From Chloroflexota bacterium (GTDB lineage Bacteria > Chloroflexota > Anaerolineae > Promineifilales > Promineifilaceae): a stretch of 14,406 bases of DNA. The notes under the pieces are model-generated. The model had not been told where the DNA came from and ran no database searches. It saw only the letters and a program-made list of their open reading frames with translations. The position numbers and the translations under genes were made by a program. The DNA lies in assembly GCA_008501785.1 (NCBI GenBank), contig QQUD01000415.1, forward strand, positions 1 through 14,406, written 5' to 3'. Shown here one piece after another: positions 13,842 to 14,406 of this stretch (position 1 is the first letter of the stretch; the number at the start of each line of letters is the position of its first letter).

Positions 13842-14406
13842 ATGAATAAAAATCTGCCGATGCAAGCCAAGAACACCGTGCAAAAAAAGGATGCTGACTA
13901 TGTGTTTTATGAATTAACACGAAGTATTTGTCCTGTATGCAAGCAAGTGATTGATGCCCAAATTTTGTTACGAGATAACAAGGTTTTTATGAAGAAACGA
14001 TGCCCAAAGCATGGCGAATTTGAATCGCACATTTATGGTGATGCCGAAGCATATGTACACAATGTGAAGTACAACAAACCAGGTACGATTCCGCTAAATT
14101 TCACAACGGAAATTGCGGCTGGCCGCCGCCAAAATACCGGTGGTGCTGGTTCCGGCAATTGAGCGCGGTGTCAATGATCATGAGATTGGTGCGATTTTAA
14201 AGTTTGGATTCTCGCACCCGGCCGTTTTTGGCATCAATTTCCAACCCGCCTTTTACACCGGGAGGCACGACACGCATAATCCAATGCAACGAATGACAAT
14301 CCCTGACGTGTTGAAAGCGATGGAGCAGCAAACCGATCAACTGCTGCTAGAGTCTGACTTTGTACCAGTTCCTTGCTGCTTCCCAACGTGCAATTCGGTG
14401 ACGTAT
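13842..14406 (+). pseudogene. Tes-like radical SAM gene, internally deleted and frameshifted, 3' end outside window
   Basis: From ATG 13842 (GGAG 5 nt upstream) the first ~94 codons match the N-terminal part of large radical SAM proteins of the Tes (tetraether synthase)/MJ0619 kind: ELTRSICPVCKQVIDAQIL (C30, C33) and KKRCPKHGEFESHIYGDAEAY (C54, H57). At about 14120-14130 the frame departs and stops at TGA 14160-14162. A different frame, open from 14128 to the window end, reads KIPVVLVPAIERGVNDHEIG, then FGINFQPAFYTGR, RMTIPDVLKAMEQQTD and DFVPVPCCFPTCNSVTY, which are typical of the later part of the same family. The intervening core with the CxxxCxxC cluster motif is missing. I infer loss of roughly 150-200 codons with a frameshift, so no working enzyme is expected unless the assembly is wrong. 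Confidence 0.75.

Larger units (their letters stand above)
181..14224. repeat. dispersed highly iterated palindrome AACGGCCGTT
   Basis: CGGCCG starts at 183, 783, 1848, 2284, 2542, 2608, 3368, 4267, 6958, 7574, 7852, 7972, 9412, 9976, 9992, 10454, 10723, 11886, 12357 and 14219. Thirteen of these are the octamer ACGGCCGT, and six the full decamer AACGGCCGTT (181, 1846, 7572, 7850, 7970, 9410). Copies lie in genes of both strands, in all three codon phases (for example reading E-T-A-V, N-G-R or R-P-L), and in spacers. Under equal base use about 0.2 octamers would be expected in this length. It behaves like the HIP1 palindrome of cyanobacteria but with a different sequence. Confidence 0.9.

Noticed and set aside
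13658..13876. 72-codon open frame on the minus strand between the DUF427 and radical SAM genes
   Set aside because: No ribosome site, no recognisable motif, and its start overlaps the start of the radical SAM gene. The spacer 13581-13841 otherwise shows only small hairpins such as GTCG-TTTT-CGAC.

Overview
This 14.4 kb window carries about 16 protein genes and no rRNA, tRNA or CRISPR array that I can see. Gene content and style point to a Chloroflexota bacterium, probably of the Anaerolineae/Caldilineae kind: a large-regulator C-terminus of the TPR type, a soluble GAF-GAF HisKA_3 kinase, tandem universal stress domains, an RRM protein, and Tes-like radical SAM sequence. This assignment is an inference from family distribution, not from a marker gene. 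A striking genome-style signal is the palindrome AACGGCCGTT. CGGCCG occurs 20 times and ACGGCCGT 13 times, in genes and spacers, on average every ~0.7 kb.

Layout. 2-2117: the tail of a regulator-like protein, a terminator, then a leftward trio (small membrane protein, membrane-anchored dihaem cytochrome c, small conserved protein). 2118-2533: a spacer with a possible gene remnant. 2534-4081: a leftward two-gene operon, a free-standing Lrp/AsnC ligand-binding (RAM) domain directly abutting kynureninase. 4170-9748: a sensory and stress block, with a double-UspA protein, a GAF-GAF histidine kinase, a CBS-pair protein, a receiver-like protein that has lost its phosphoacceptor, a dihydroorotate-dehydrogenase-like flavoprotein and a second CBS-pair protein. 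9798-12250: alanine dehydrogenase and an acetyl-CoA hydrolase/4-hydroxybutyrate CoA-transferase family enzyme, probably cotranscribed with the second CBS gene and closed by a strong terminator. 12296-13580: leftward RRM protein, SlyD-type isomerase and a DUF427 protein. 13842-14406: the start of a Tes-like radical SAM gene whose catalytic core is missing and whose frame is shifted.

How the genes may work together (inference). UspA domains, CBS pairs, a DevS-like GAF-GAF kinase and alanine dehydrogenase are the kinds of gene gathered in hypoxia/dormancy regulons such as DosR of mycobacteria. Here they are clustered, and two spacers hold TGA-N6-TCA boxes of the Crp/Fnr type (two 23 bp apart before the receiver-like gene, one before the CBS-ald-CoA-transferase run). 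The simplest reading is an energy- or redox-state response module that senses adenylates and redox ligands and adjusts pyruvate/alanine and acyl-CoA metabolism. No DNA-binding response regulator for the kinase lies in the window.
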